Part shown: positions 51,000-62,044 of the stretch, in pieces
Numbering within the stretch: position 1 is the stretch's first letter
Layout: every line of letters begins with the position of its first letter
The notes under the pieces: model-generated
Told to the model about the DNA's origin: nothing
The model's database searches: none
What the model saw: the letters and a program-made list of their open reading frames with translations, nothing else
NCBI GenBank assembly: GCA_033980235.1
Contig: CM067066.1
Span: 34,573,180 to 34,637,179 of the forward strand
DNA: 64,000 nt
Source: Diadema setosum
Lineage: Eukaryota; Echinodermata; Echinoidea; Diadematoida; Diadematidae
Direction of reading: 5' to 3'
Position numbers and translations under genes: made by a program

Positions 51000-53468
51000 C
51001 TCTTCCTAGAGGCTGATATTTCCAAGAAGGTTTGTCTTTTTCTGTTTTAATCTTAGCCCATATTTCTAACCACTTTCATGGTATGTTGTTCCTACGGTGT
51101 GGGGCAAATTCTATATAATTGATAAATCATAATTTGGATAAAATCAGGAACACTCAAATCAGAAAATCAATGTTCCATTAGCCTCTTGAAATGACAGGTC
51201 ACATATGTTTTTCAATCTATTCCTGCACCTTCTATCTCTTACGAATATATCTCAACATTTATCAACATGTATTTGTGTTCCTAATTATTCTGAGAATATC
51301 AAACTTTCTTGGCCATATAATAAGCTGTCCAAACCTTTCATTAAGCGTAAAATGACGAATAAAGAAAATTGTATCCTTCACATCAAATACTACTGCCGTT
51401 GCGGTGATTTAGTGATGATGACTTTGAAGTGGGCGGATTACTGAATGTCTGACAGAGAGACACAGTTTTCATGATATTTTCAGTTATGAACCTTGTGTAG
51501 AGGAAATTTAAACTTAAAATTCCATAACTGATTCCAACCTTTGTGCTATTTCAGAAAAAAAAAATGATTGTCCTGTTTTGACATCATAAATGCTTTTTAT
51601 CATTCAAGCCAAAATGAAAACGGAGAGGAGTTTCCATGTATGAATAAAGCACTGGGGTCTCTCTGTGGCGAATGCTAATCCCCTGACAGCAAAACTGATT
51701 GTTATTGAATACAGCTCAGGATAAGGGTCTTTCAAAAAAGAAAAACAAACAAACAAACAAACAACAAATTAAAAACATAAACCAACAGTTCATATGTGAG
51801 ACTAAAACAACATGATCATTTTGTATGGTTGGAAGAATAATTGTACTTTTGCAGAAGTGAAGTGACTCACAAAACAAGGATCCTTGTAACCTTGTGCAAT
51901 TGGCAAAGTGGATGAGACACGCATCTTAAGTTGCTCTACATATTCTCTAAAGACACATTGGAGAGTGACGGTGTAATATACTTGAATTGCTGTCACAATT
52001 TGGTTCGCTCCCTCTCAAATAACGATCAACCTGTTCTACTGTACCATTCATAGCACAGTATCTAATCAAAGTTACACTTGTTTACCTAGGATATACCACT
52101 AGGAGGTTCAATTGACTGTTGGCTTCTCAAGGTGCAATATATATGCAGGAAATGTCACACAACCTTTTGATGTCGCAAACATAATAGTGCAGACATTATA
52201 AGTTTTCCAGTCGACTCTGGGTGAGTTTCCTGTTGACTTCATCAGAGTACTCTGACAATGGCACAATGGGGAAGAGTTAGGTAGAATGGAGACACATTTC
52301 ATTCCATGTTAAATCTGGTTCAAATTAAACCTTACAAGAAATTGGAAATTCTTTTTTATTATCATTTGAATCTACTTATTCATTCCTACAACTAAATTTA
52401 AAAAAGAAGATAATAATAATGAAAAGAGAAAGAAACAAAAGCTCATTCAATTCAGGCAATTGAAAAAACAAGTAAATTACACAATTAAGTAGCTGACATC
52501 ATTCGCAAATGAGGTAGTTAAAAAAAAAAAGAATATTGGGATGTGGTCCCCACTCAGACTAGCTGGCCATTGAAAACTCATTCCATGTGAACCCACTTAG
52601 CAACTGGAATGTGATGCATCAATTTCCGTGCTGAAACCTAGTTTCCGATCCCAGGGCGATCTCTTGCAGCTCGACCGACAAGGTGCCACACACGAAATGC
52701 ATCATAATTCCCTGCTGATTGGGCACATACACACACATAAATGGGGGAGTCAAACCCATCCCCGGGAGAAAACGGCATCGCTGTCTTCATGAAGAGCTCT
52801 CCCGCAATCAACTTCCCTAATCCTGGCTCTCAGGCGAAAAGTGTTCTGCCTTTTGATAACTCATTTGACATTTTCCATGTCTCGGCTCTCAATCCTCAGC
52901 AAGCAGCAACCAATATAAAAGCCCCACTGTAAAAGCCCCCTCCTCTTCTCCCCCCCCCCCCCCCTTGATCCTTCCTGCATGATTTGAAGGTTAATCAATC
53001 AGAACACTTGTAATCGGAAAGGATGGCCTTCCATCTCATCATTTTAACCCCACCTCTTGCTCAAGGGAGATGGAGGGGTGAGGGGGGAGGGACTGGCTTC
53101 CTAGAGCAATGATGGGATGATGGCTGGCAATTTGGGTCGTGCTTCCCGCGCAATCACTTCTTATAAAGTGAGGGCGCGTAGAGGCATGCCATCTACCACC
53201 ACGTGCCACATGTCGTAAACAAGAAGCGAGTAAAAAGGGTTAGCGCACCGACGACTTCTCTTCGAGCGATTCTGTCCAAATTTCCTGGAAGGATCCAGAA
53301 GGAGGGGAGTCTATTTTCTCCGAATGAACTTTGCTCGAGGACTGTTTCAACACCATTTCATGACAGACATTGAACAGTGTTTATTCTGGTATATATGTGA
53401 TAGTTAAAGGAAACTTACCCCATTGCTGAAACCAGGATATTTCATTCACTTTGCCAAATGTACAGAAG
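51000..53468. other. DNA without a recognised gene
   Basis: AT-rich up to about 52.6 kb, then a more GC-rich, CpG-bearing stretch (52640-53360) with a TATAAAG motif at 53162-53168 and C tracts near 52951. The latter could be regulatory, but no exon is evident. Confidence 0.4.
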
Positions 53469-53472
53469 TTAA

Positions 53473-53690
53473 AGGGCGTGTACAGAAGTGGGGGAGGTGG
53501 CGTTTGGGATTTTAACTACTTCGTCAGCTGGAAGCAAAATAGCTATGCATATTGATGTGAAATTATGAATCTAAAGCACAGGTGCCGTTTGTTTGAAGAA
53601 AATTGGGTCAGAAATGGCCAAAATATGAATAAACGAACGAACGGAAAAAAGACGACATGCCCCAACTTTATCCGAATTTATTCGAATTTG
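53473..53690. repeat. TTAA-type repeat, family A, diverged partial copy
   Basis: It begins TTAA|AGGGCGTGTACAGAAGTGG and keeps AAGAAAATTGGGTCAGAAAT plus GGCCAAAATATG. No right end was seen. Confidence 0.65.
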
Positions 53691-53699
53691 GTTTGAAAA

Positions 53700-54970
53700 A
53701 AAAGTTGTTTAGCTCCCTCAACGGTGATGGTAATGAAACGGTTACTAGTTTACATCGCGCTGCGATCGTACTCCATCGTACAGTATTGCAGAAGTACAGA
53801 AGTATACGTACATGTACACTGTACATTGAGTCATCGTATACAGCATGCATAGCACACTACTACACACTAATACGTCGTCGATGGAGGTTCGCCAGGCAAG
53901 TGCCGTCTCGAATGGCGGGGACTTCGCAGGGCTGCTGCTGACTGTGTAAGTAAATGCGACCCGCATTTCCAACAAGTTACCAACAAGTTACGAGTTACCA
54001 GTTTGTTCTATGTCTAGAATACATCCATCTGGACTACTAGAGGGTTGTAACTGTAAACATAGGGCCTACCGTTTATACTGCGTTAGTTTATTCGTTTAGC
54101 GTTTCACTCAACTGTTATGTTTACTGTTACTGTTGTGTTAGCATGATTAGGTTAGGGAAACAAACTGCTACCCGGCAGCCCCACACGCATAGCGTACTTG
54201 AGTATGCGTATGGGGCTGCTTGCCGCACACGGTACACCAAGAGATTTTCCCCAGTGGTGGTGTACACGTGGGGAGGAGAAAAATCTCTTTGCCGCACACC
54301 GGCCCATTACGCTATGTATGCTTATGAGGCTGCTGGCATGGCCGCAGTTTAGCTCAGTAGCCCACAGAGTTGGATTATGCGAACCAGACGCCGGTCGCTA
54401 GTTTATCTAAGTTAGGACGTAAATAAAGACAATTTAAAGCATAATTTATTAAAAATTAGGCCTGAAGATTGTACTTTTAGAGGCCAAATAATGTATTCTA
54501 GTCCCCCGGAAGGTCACGTGATCGCATCTAGTGCGGAAGGGGACTTTTTCGGACCGTAGATGCACCGTTGACGCATTGTTTCCGATCTCTGCAGAGGCGC
54601 GGGGTCAGTCCCATACATTGAAATTAGCGTCGTTCATTCGGTCAAGTGAAACTCCGTGATCGCGTGATCGTGTGTTGTGTATGTGGCGATGGCGATGGCA
54701 GTTGTGTTTGTAACGTTACAGCTATTGAGCTAATTTACAACAATTGTACAGTGTACAAATATTGGATTATTATATTGGACTATGGATTTTACAGCTCAAG
54801 AAAGAGTGATCGGATGACGCTGTCTATAAATTATAGTATAATAAACGGTCTTTATCTTCATCTCTTAATTATTTCCTGAAAATTATGTTCTAACGTGTGT
54901 TAGGCCTACTAGTCCATTACTACACGGTAGGCCTTATACACTACAACCTTGTAGGGTGGTAACCATGGTA
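53700..54970. other. CpG-bearing stretch, no gene recognised
   Basis: Contains many CpG and GTAC words. Open frames near 54143-54401 and 54646-54879 have no recognisable domain. 54520-54720 (GCGCGGGGTC, CGCGTGATCG) could be a promoter. Nothing supports a specific gene. Confidence 0.3.
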
Positions 54971-54975
54971 ACTAT

Positions 54976-55038
54976 ACACAGCCCAGTCACTGTACATGGT
55001 ACGTCGCGACGTACCTATGTACAGCGACTGGGCTGTGT
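54976..55038. mobile_element. Short hairpin MITE, ACACAGCCCAGTC ends
   Basis: A 63-nt near-perfect palindrome with ACACAGCCCAGTCACTGTAC on one side, GTACAGCGACTGGGCTGTGT on the other and GGTACGTCGCGACGTACC at the apex. Related end motifs occur near 22010-22100 and 63049-63066. Confidence 0.8.
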
Positions 55039-55114
55039 TTAGTTAGTAAGGTGGTAGGGTAGGATTCCAGCCTGTGGCTGTACATGAGTAACATAGGTTC
55101 TGGAACAGGTTCTC

Positions 55115-55143
55115 GTAGGAGTAGGACAGGTTCTCGTTTGAAA
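55115..55143 (+). repeat. 29-bp inverted repeat, left arm
   Basis: Perfect reverse complement of 56249-56277. It contains GGAGTAGGACAGGTTCTCG. A shorter GGTTCTGGAACAGGTTCTCG precedes it, and an 11-bp hairpin (AAAGAGTAGCC/GGCTACTCTTT, 55141-55172) follows. Confidence 0.9.
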
Positions 55144-55325
55144 GAGTAGCCCAATTGTATAGGCTACTCTTTCTTCTTCTTCTTCTTCTTCTGTTAAGTG
55201 CAGCTTCCTGCTTGAACTTGAAGATTACGCACTGTTGTAGTGTGTGAGAGTGTGCAGCCGTATGTGTGGTCTACCAGTGCCAGTCAAATTCCACAAGTAG
55301 GCCTAGTATATTTGCAAAACATATT

Positions 55326-55526
55326 ACTGTAAAAGTGGATATTTTTGCGCAACTAATTTTTCGCGCTTTGCCGGGTGAAAAGAGTTTTGTGTGTTCTTAA
55401 TTCCGCGGAATCAAGACACCCCACAAAGGAACATTTGGCAAGCAAAAATATTCGCGTGCTTTTATTTTATTTAGTTTCTGGTTGTGCGAAAATTTCAACA
55501 CCGCGAAAATTTCCACTTTTACAGTA
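55326..55526. mobile_element. TA-flanked MITE, ACTGTAAAAGTGG ends
   Basis: TACTGTAAAAGTGGATATTT and AAATTTCCACTTTTACAGTA are inverted ends. CGCGAAAAT words occur inside. Close relative of 49750-49962. Confidence 0.9.
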
Positions 55527-55827
55527 TACGTATGGAGTGCAAGTAAAAATCTATAATTTCATACATATCATGAGCTGCAGTGACATCTCCCTCAAGAAGG
55601 ACTTGAATGCCTCGAGGGAGGATGAGTCAGCTGGGTCTGCTGGTAGGTGGTTCCGTGCAGTCTCTGGCAGTTCTGGGGAAGAAGGATGAGCTATACATGT
55701 ATATACACCAGATTGGTGCATAATGTTGTCCTGAAGCGGGAATCATGCCCTCTTGTGGAAGATGTTGACTTTTGTAGGTATTGCTGCAAGTCATTGTTCA
55801 CCAGATCATAACTTATGCGATACAGCA
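55527..55827 (-). pseudogene. Decayed downstream part of the LINE remnant
   Basis: Minus-strand peptides such as LVMLYRISYDLVNNDLQQYL are in a different frame from the preceding block. They match the usual continuation of LINE reverse transcriptases (xxMMYKIVHNLVxxPxxxYL), which points to a frameshift near 55850. The left limit is not sharp: a TA-flanked MITE (55326-55526) adjoins it. Confidence 0.6.
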
Positions 55828-56248
55828 TTACAAGACGGCTTTGTAGATGCCTGCTAGCAGGTGATGGCCATTGTGTAACCTGTCCAACATGGCGGTGACA
55901 CTGCTGTGACATTTGAAGTTGCCAGTCACGTAACATGCACTTCGTCGCTGAACCATCTCGATCTTGTTCACATTTTTCCTGGTGTGTGGATCCCATGCTG
56001 TTGCGGCATACTTCACAACTGGACGAATGTAGGTGAAATAGGTGGCCTGCTTTATCTTCTGATTGCAGTGTCTGAAGAAAGATAGACGGAAGAAGGCACA
56101 AATAGAGTTTGCCTTCTTGACGGTGGCATCAATATTCCATATACGTGTGTTGAAATTCAGCTTTTTGTCAAGATGGACCCCCAGATGCTTTGCTGAGTGA
56201 ACTTCTTGAAGGCGTTGGCTGTGGATATTGCAGTGACCTATGATTGGG
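55828..56248 (-). pseudogene. Non-LTR retrotransposon (CR1/L2-like) reverse transcriptase remnant
   Basis: A single open minus-strand frame starting at 56248 encodes the end of a LINE reverse transcriptase. Visible motifs in order are HLGVHLDKKLNF, a helical stretch with KKANSICAFFRLSF, then YIRPVVKYAATAWDPHTRKN, KIEMVQRRSACYVTGNF and HSSVTAML. These correspond to the thumb region of CR1/L2/Rex-like elements (YLGxxLDxxLxW, RPxLEYAxxxWDP, xxEMVQRRAARYV). The fingers and palm with the FADD box are missing and the frame decays after about 55860, so this is a truncated dead copy. Its upstream end abuts a 29-bp inverted repeat (56249-56277). Confidence 0.85.
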
Positions 56249-56277
56249 TTTCAAACGAGAACCTGTCCTACTCCTAC
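56249..56277 (-). repeat. 29-bp inverted repeat, right arm
   Basis: Perfect reverse complement of 55115-55143. The LINE reverse-transcriptase frame begins at the very next base to the left. Confidence 0.9.
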
Positions 56278-56896
56278 CCTTAACCCTAGAATAGATTCAA
56301 TATTATTGTGCCTACTTGCGAGACATTATTGACAAGAGTCTAGAGAGATTCTGGTATTTGATATAAACATAATTTTCAGGAAATCATCAAGAGTTGACCC
56401 TGCTGCAAGTTTAAGACAAACAGAGTACCAGGCTTTTTGAATTGTTCAAGTTGGTATCCAACTTACTGTACAAGTCTACAGCTGTATTGTCTGTAAATAC
56501 AGTGTAGTGGAGATGCAGAGTCTTCCACATCTACCAATAAATTTTACCAGGATGTAGTCTGAATTATTCTCAGAAAGGTTTTACTTACAAGGTGTGTGAG
56601 TTATGAATTATTACTGATTCTTACATTATTTTTTCTCTCAATGTGTGTATTCATGTATGTGCACATGTACGTACAGTGCATTTCTGTAGTTTCTCTTTGC
56701 TTGAATTGGGGTTTACTCCATCATAATAATGTTTTCAGACATGTTATGTGAATAATGGTTTAGAATATCATCCATTATTAATTTGGAGTAATGGCTGGGA
56801 AAATTGTTATGCATTTTCTAATCCTTTCTCTAATCTCTTTCTCTTGTGTCACATTGTACACTTAGGTATCCCCAGTACCTGACATCACATTGTTGG

Positions 56897-57172
56897 AACG
56901 TGCATATTTCTGGTGATTCTCTTCTCCGTGGCCTCCAGGATAATCTGCATGACATAAACGAGGAGATCTACACTGTACAAGCTATCGTTTGCACAGTTCT
57001 GTTTTGTTTTCCTGGATGCACCATTCAATCTCTGACAGATTTTATCAAGGAGAGCACTGCTGTTGCAAGAGAACAACTGATTAGTAGACTTTTTCAGTTC
57101 ATTGAAAAACCTAGAGCAGTATGTCATCATGATAACCTAACTCAGAAAGGTGCTAATGTGATACATGTATGA
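56897..57172 (+). pseudogene. SGNH-hydrolase-like ORF remnant
   Basis: The plus-strand frame contains HISGDSLLRGLQDNLHD and, about 30 residues later, FCFPGCTIQSLTDFIKES. The pair GDSxxRG(L/I) and (Y/F)PGxTxxxLxDYI is the signature of SGNH/GDSL-type domains that occur in the accessory ORFs of transposons and in lineage-expanded invertebrate genes. The open frame (56846-57172) lacks a clear start, and the stretch between the two motifs looks insert-disrupted (VQAIVCTVLFCFPG). The catalytic Asp-x-x-His block is not seen. I read it as a fragment of a mobile-element ORF. A genuine host exon is not excluded. Confidence 0.4.
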
Positions 57173-57689
57173 TACAATAGAAGAATGAAGTTGATATAAA
57201 ATATTATTCTATATCAACTTTATTCTTCATTCATCTTTACGGTAACATTTTTAGTAAAGACGAAGGTACATTTATCCTTTGAAAAGCAAGGGTGTTGTAG
57301 TAAATGTGAAGTTCGACGAATACAGATAATCAGTGTATGGAACTACATGTACAAATGTATGCAATAATCTATAATAATTATGTTAAATCAGTGCATGTAA
57401 ATTCCTTTGGAGTCTGTACAGATGGCAGAAGTATGAGGGATGAAACTTCAAATGTTGCCTGCCCTCATTAAATTAGATATTATCCTTCATGATATTCTTG
57501 ATAAATGTTAGGGAACCAAGTACTTTGTATGAAGTAGTATCTGGATGTCCAGCCATTACTCAACAGGGGGCATGTCTTAATTGCCGCTGAAGGTATGAAT
57601 GTAATTTGTACATCACCACTGACGCACTATAAGAGGTTTAGTGAGTATACATGTTTTGTTGTTGACATTTTGGTTGTGATATTTCAGAA

Positions 57690-57954
57690 AAGGTTTCAAA
57701 GATTTAAGAATTCTGTTTGATCAGGTAGGTACACAAGGTATGTCATCAAAAAGAATTGAATGGTCAAGAAGGGATAAGGAAGATGAAGATTCTGACACAG
57801 CAGTTAGATAGATGATGATACAACATGCACTTCCACCAAATCGGCCGAAATTTGTACATGTTCACATAACCGAGCATGCTCTTATCAGATACCTATCAAG
57901 AAAAATTGTGGACCCTGTGAAAAGTAAGATGAGCAGATTTTTATACTACCTGGG
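57690..57954 (+). pseudogene. Interrupted reading frame of unknown origin
   Basis: After a plausible acceptor (TATTTCAG, near 57687) a frame reads KGFKDLRILFDQ, continues through a Ser/Arg/Asp-rich stretch, meets a TAG near 57810, then continues as PPNRPKFVHVHITEHALIRY and LSRKIVDPVK. The second half is duplicated in tandem (57955-58049). I do not recognise the protein. It may belong with the SGNH-like remnant upstream. Confidence 0.2.
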
Positions 57955-58049
57955 GTTCACATGACCGAGCATGCTCTTATCAGATACCTATCAAGAAAAA
58001 TTGTGGACCCTGTGAAAGGTAAGATGAGCAGCTTTTTATACCACCTGGG
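57860..58049 (+). repeat. 95-bp tandem duplication
   Basis: Two units (57860-57954, 57955-58049) start GTTCACAT(A/G)ACCGAGCATG and end ACCACCTGGG/CTACCTGGG, differing at only a few bases. Confidence 0.95.
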
Positions 58050-58207
58050 GGGGGGGGTCATGTTGGCCAATACTCCACACCAGAGTGGTCGAGTGAATTG
58101 TTACTGGTAAGGGGGTTGGATATCATTCACTCATTCATTTATAACCATGAAGAGAGTGACACACAGATATTTTAAATGTGTATGATGCTGCTTGTACACA
58201 TGTACTG

Positions 58208-58385
58208 CAGGGCTGCCAACTCTCACGCATTGAGCCTGAGACTCGCATATTTTGGTCCTTTCTCACCCTAAAACTTTATTTCATTTGCATGCATTTCTAT
58301 TGATCTCACACATTTTGACTCCTGAATTATAGCATTGACCTATGGGAGTCTCACTCTCAACTAGTTTCCAGTGTTGGCAGCCCTG
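58208..58385. mobile_element. hAT MITE with 8-bp target duplication
   Basis: This 178-bp element has ends CAGGGCTGCCAAC and GTTGGCAGCCCTG and is flanked by ATGTACTG on both sides (58200-58207, 58386-58393). Both the ends and the 8-bp duplication are diagnostic for hAT. Confidence 0.95.
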
Positions 58386-58601
58386 ATGTACTGATACATA
58401 TGTATCCAGTTGACACGAGATGTTGGGATGATTAGTTTGCCTTTGGACATTTCAGATAAGATTGTATGGTACATGTGTATACACTGCACAGCCAATGCTA
58501 TTTTCTCATACCTCCTTCTAACTGGTTTTTTTCTCTCTGCCTCTCTTTCTTGCGCCATGAGCATCTTTTCATGATGGATACCGGCGCATTACAAGTGTTC
58601 A

Positions 58602-58622
58602 TATTATTATTATTATTATTAT
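58602..58622 (+). repeat. ATT trinucleotide repeat
   Basis: Short run of ATT units. Confidence 0.85.
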
Positions 58623-58962
58623 AAAGTTGGGGATGAAAGATTTCTTCACATAGATGTTTTGCAAGATGTTATAAGGGCCAATTCTGATCTGTCTGCTTTG
58701 ATTTCTAGTAATATTGATGTTTTGAAGTGTATTCAAAATGTTATATCTGTTTTGTTTCCAATAAGCATACTTCATATTATGTACATGTACGTACAGTTTT
58801 GAATTGTTGATGCAGCTGTCAGTTTATGAGTTTGAAACATTGGCAGTGTGACCAATAGATACTTGCCTTCAAAGTACATGTACAATTGTAATTAAGGGCA
58901 TGTACATCTACACCTTCAAAACATTCTCTGCTGTTTGGACTGTTGATCAAGTTTATATTTTT

Positions 58963-60200
58963 ATGCCTCCGCCACAAAGTGTCGTCGGAGGCATTATGTT
59001 TTCGGGTTGTCCGTGTGTCCGTCCTTCCGTCCGTCCATCCTTCCGTCTGTAATCAATTTTGTGGACATTGTATCTAAAGAACCGTTAGAGGTATCAAATG
59101 AAACTTTACATGTATATGTATGAGTGGGTGAAGTTGTGCCTATCAACTTTTGAGTGCACATACTCAAGTTCAAAGGTCAAAAGGTCAAGGTCAAATGCTG
59201 AACATTTCACTATTTCCCCCTCTGCAATGCCTGGAGGTATTTTCTTGAAACTTGGTGTATACTGTACATAACTACCAAATGAAGATTCCCCAGGGAGGTT
59301 TTGAGTCACGAGGTCGAAGGTCAAGGGTCAAGTGAAAATGTCACTTAATTCTCCATAAATGTTTCGAGGTATCTTCATGGAACTTATGTAATGAATGACA
59401 GTGATCATGTAGGGAATTAAGGGGTCATGAGTCAAAGGTCAAGGTCAACTCCAGAGACCCCAACCCCAAGCACCTTCTGATCTGGAGATTCTCCCGCCCG
59501 AAACCCCTAGCAAACGGGAGACTCCAAGTTCATCAGTGCGAAGTTCCTAGGGTTCTAGATGCTCTCTGGTGCTATCCAAGGCTTGTTTTTTCAACATACG
59601 GTAGCAATAAGTAAGAAATCATTTCCAATGGGAGACACAGAGCCAGGGCGGGAGGAATTAGCTCTCAAGCGGGAGAACGGGAGATTTTGCAAAAGTGGGT
59701 TTTTCGGCAGGAGATCTCCCGTCAAAAACGGGAGAGTTGGAGTCTCTGCAACTCATTAAATTGTCATTGTTTCCCTCTTATCTACATATGCAATGCCTGC
59801 AGGATTTTTTCTTGAAACTTAGTGTATGCATACACAAGTATTACCCAATACGTATTCTCTTGGAAGTTTCATTGTCAAAAGGTCAAAGGCCAAACGGTTA
59901 AAGGTCAAGTGAAAGCGCTAAATTTCATTTCTTCTTTAAACTTATGAAAGGGTCAAAAGTTGGGTACAAATCCCCAAATACCTGCACTCTTATTAGACTC
60001 GATAGCCATTCAACCAACTAAACCTAGTTCAAGGAAAGTGAACATTCATTGCATTTGTGACAAACCTGTCATTCTTAATATTTTTGCCAGTAGTTATGTG
60101 AAAATGTCATCACACATTGTCAAGACATTGTGGTAAAGACCTATTTGGAGAACCATGCATTATGGTGGAGGCAAACCAGTCGCCATAGCGACATTTCTAG
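58963..60200. mobile_element. Compound repeat, ATGCCTCCGCC start
   Basis: Begins ATGCCTCCGCCACAAAGTG, followed by a GTCCGTCC-rich stretch and repeated AAGGTCAAAGGTCAA-like words. Ends GGAGGCAAACCAGTCGCCAT then AGCGACATTTCTAG. The outer end matches the inverted start of 6555-7382. A 297-bp element is nested at 59452-59748. Confidence 0.8.
59452..59748. mobile_element. Nested inverted-repeat element with CAACTC duplication
   Basis: Ends CAGAGACCCCAAC and GTTGGAGTCTCTG, flanked by CAACTC on each side (59446-59451, 59749-59754). The interior is rich in ACGGGAGA and CTCCCG words that pair in inverted orientation. Confidence 0.85.
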
Positions 60201-60902
60201 TTTGTACATGTTTCATTTTGTTTCCAGTAAGTACACTTTATAATTATGTATACATGTACACCTTCAAATTGCTTTTGCAGCTGCGAGTTTATGTGACCCT
60301 CTATTCATGTGTGTGAAGCCTTGGTGATGTGAATACTAGTAGATACATGTTAGTGTACCTGCCTCCAGAGTACTCAAGGACATTTGTACACCCTCAAACG
60401 TTCATGCAGTTTGGACTATTAATGAAGTTATCTCTGTATCATTTGAGTGAAACCTTGCCAAAAGTGTAGATGGCATGTAATTTACAGAGTACAATTGCCT
60501 CAAAAACATTTGTGTTATTCTAGCTTTACTAGTATTTATTCACTTACAAAACATTCAAGCAATATTCACAACTCTTCCATGTTTGTACAACATGTACCAG
60601 TATAGTTTGTTTATTGCCAGTTTGAAAACTTGCCTGCAAATTATTTATACGGATCTGCTTGATACAATGTAGCTCTGCAATTGTTCAAACTACATGTACC
60701 TGGTACATGTACATGCGTTTGCTTTTGTCTTTTTACTGAGCTTCACCAGAAGAATTATTTTTGAAATGTTCACTGTACATCACAGTCAAGACAGACTTTT
60801 CCTACTCATGTTCCTACTCAAAAGACCGCCGACAGTTGTACCTTTCATAGGTCTCTTACATGTGACTTGGCCTGAGACTGATACCAATTCCACCACCACC
60901 AC

Positions 60903-60933
60903 CAAAAAAAAAAAAAAAAAATAATAATAATAA

Positions 60934-61000
<67 letters not shown>

Positions 61001-61002
61001 AT
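60903..61002. repeat. Poly-A, ATA and AT microsatellite cluster
   Basis: An A tract, an AAT run and more than 60 bp of AT repeat in sequence. Confidence 0.95.
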
Positions 61003-61488
61003 AAGTAAATGGATGAATAAATAAATAAATAGATAAATAAAATAATCTAAACTGCACTTGACTGTAATGCTAAAAAGTAGATAAAACTATGTAGACTGCT
61101 TATGCAGCTCTTGCTTTTGGTAACGTACATATTTTTGTCTTGTGTGTGATACATTGCCATGAAGAGTGATGGATACATTACCTTGAAACTAAACTACAAT
61201 GTAGTTCTTTCAACACCTACATGTAATAGATATGTGGAGATGTATATACATTTATAAAGGAAAGAGAACTTGTCGATTGTGCTCCTTTCTCTGTTGTTAT
61301 TAATGAATAAAGAAGGTATTTTACTAATTGATGAAAATGACATGTGCAATAATGTATCGAAAGTTCTTTGCCTAGTTAGGTAGGCCTCCTAAAGTAATAG
61401 AGAGAATAGGCACAATGGCCTCCCATTGTAGTGAAGTCCTTTAGGATCAGCAGTTTTCTTTTGTTATATCAAAATGCTAGGTAACAGC

Positions 61489-61733
61489 TCGTTATTCCGT
61501 AGGTTCGTTATTCCGAAGGCTCTTTATTCCTGAGATTTGTTATTGCGAAGGTTCATTGTTTCGAATTTCATTTTCAGATTGACCAATCTTCAGGAATAAC
61601 AAACCTTCAGAATAACGCTACACATTTGCGGATTAACGAACCTCTAGGTACTATATAGGGAATTTGCGTGTTTCGGATTAACAACCCTTCGGAATAACGA
61701 ACCTTCTGAACAGTGACCTTCGGAATAATGAAC
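61489..61733. mobile_element. Fold-back repeat of GTTATTCCGAAGG words
   Basis: The left part repeats GGTTCGTTATTCCGAAGG-like words; the right part carries CTTCGGAATAACGAAC-like words in inverse orientation. Ends pair as CTCGTTATTCCG and CGGAATAATGAAC. Confidence 0.8.
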
Positions 61734-62044
61734 AGCACTTGTTATAACCGAGCAAATTAAAAAAAAAAAGAGTGGATAATGTTGTAAGTGGAATTTTGAT
61801 ATAAAGTAACTGTGTTCACTTTGACGGGAGTAAAGGGTATAACTAGTGGTTATAGTATATTTGAGTGAATGCTTATGATGCTTTGAATTGAGAGAGAGTG
61901 ATCTGAATGATTGATGGCAGAATGAAACTGAGAATCAGACAGCACTTCCCATCAACGAAATCAGAAGGGTGGACAAAAGCAAACCAAATAAACATACTTG
62001 TACATTTTGTATTATGATTTACAAGAACAAGGGAAAACATGCAA

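Larger units (their letters stand above)
60201..62040. other. DNA without a recognised gene
   Basis: AT-rich sequence with an AT microsatellite (60939-61002) and a fold-back (61489-61733). No coding exon seen. Confidence 0.5.

Noticed and set aside
53657..53941. 94-codon plus-strand frame
   Set aside because: It starts inside a family A repeat and has no domain or splice borders.
54345..54410. tRNA-like A-box (TTTAGCTCAGTAG)
   Set aside because: No matching B-box with GGTTCRAATCC and no foldable acceptor and anticodon arms at tRNA spacing.
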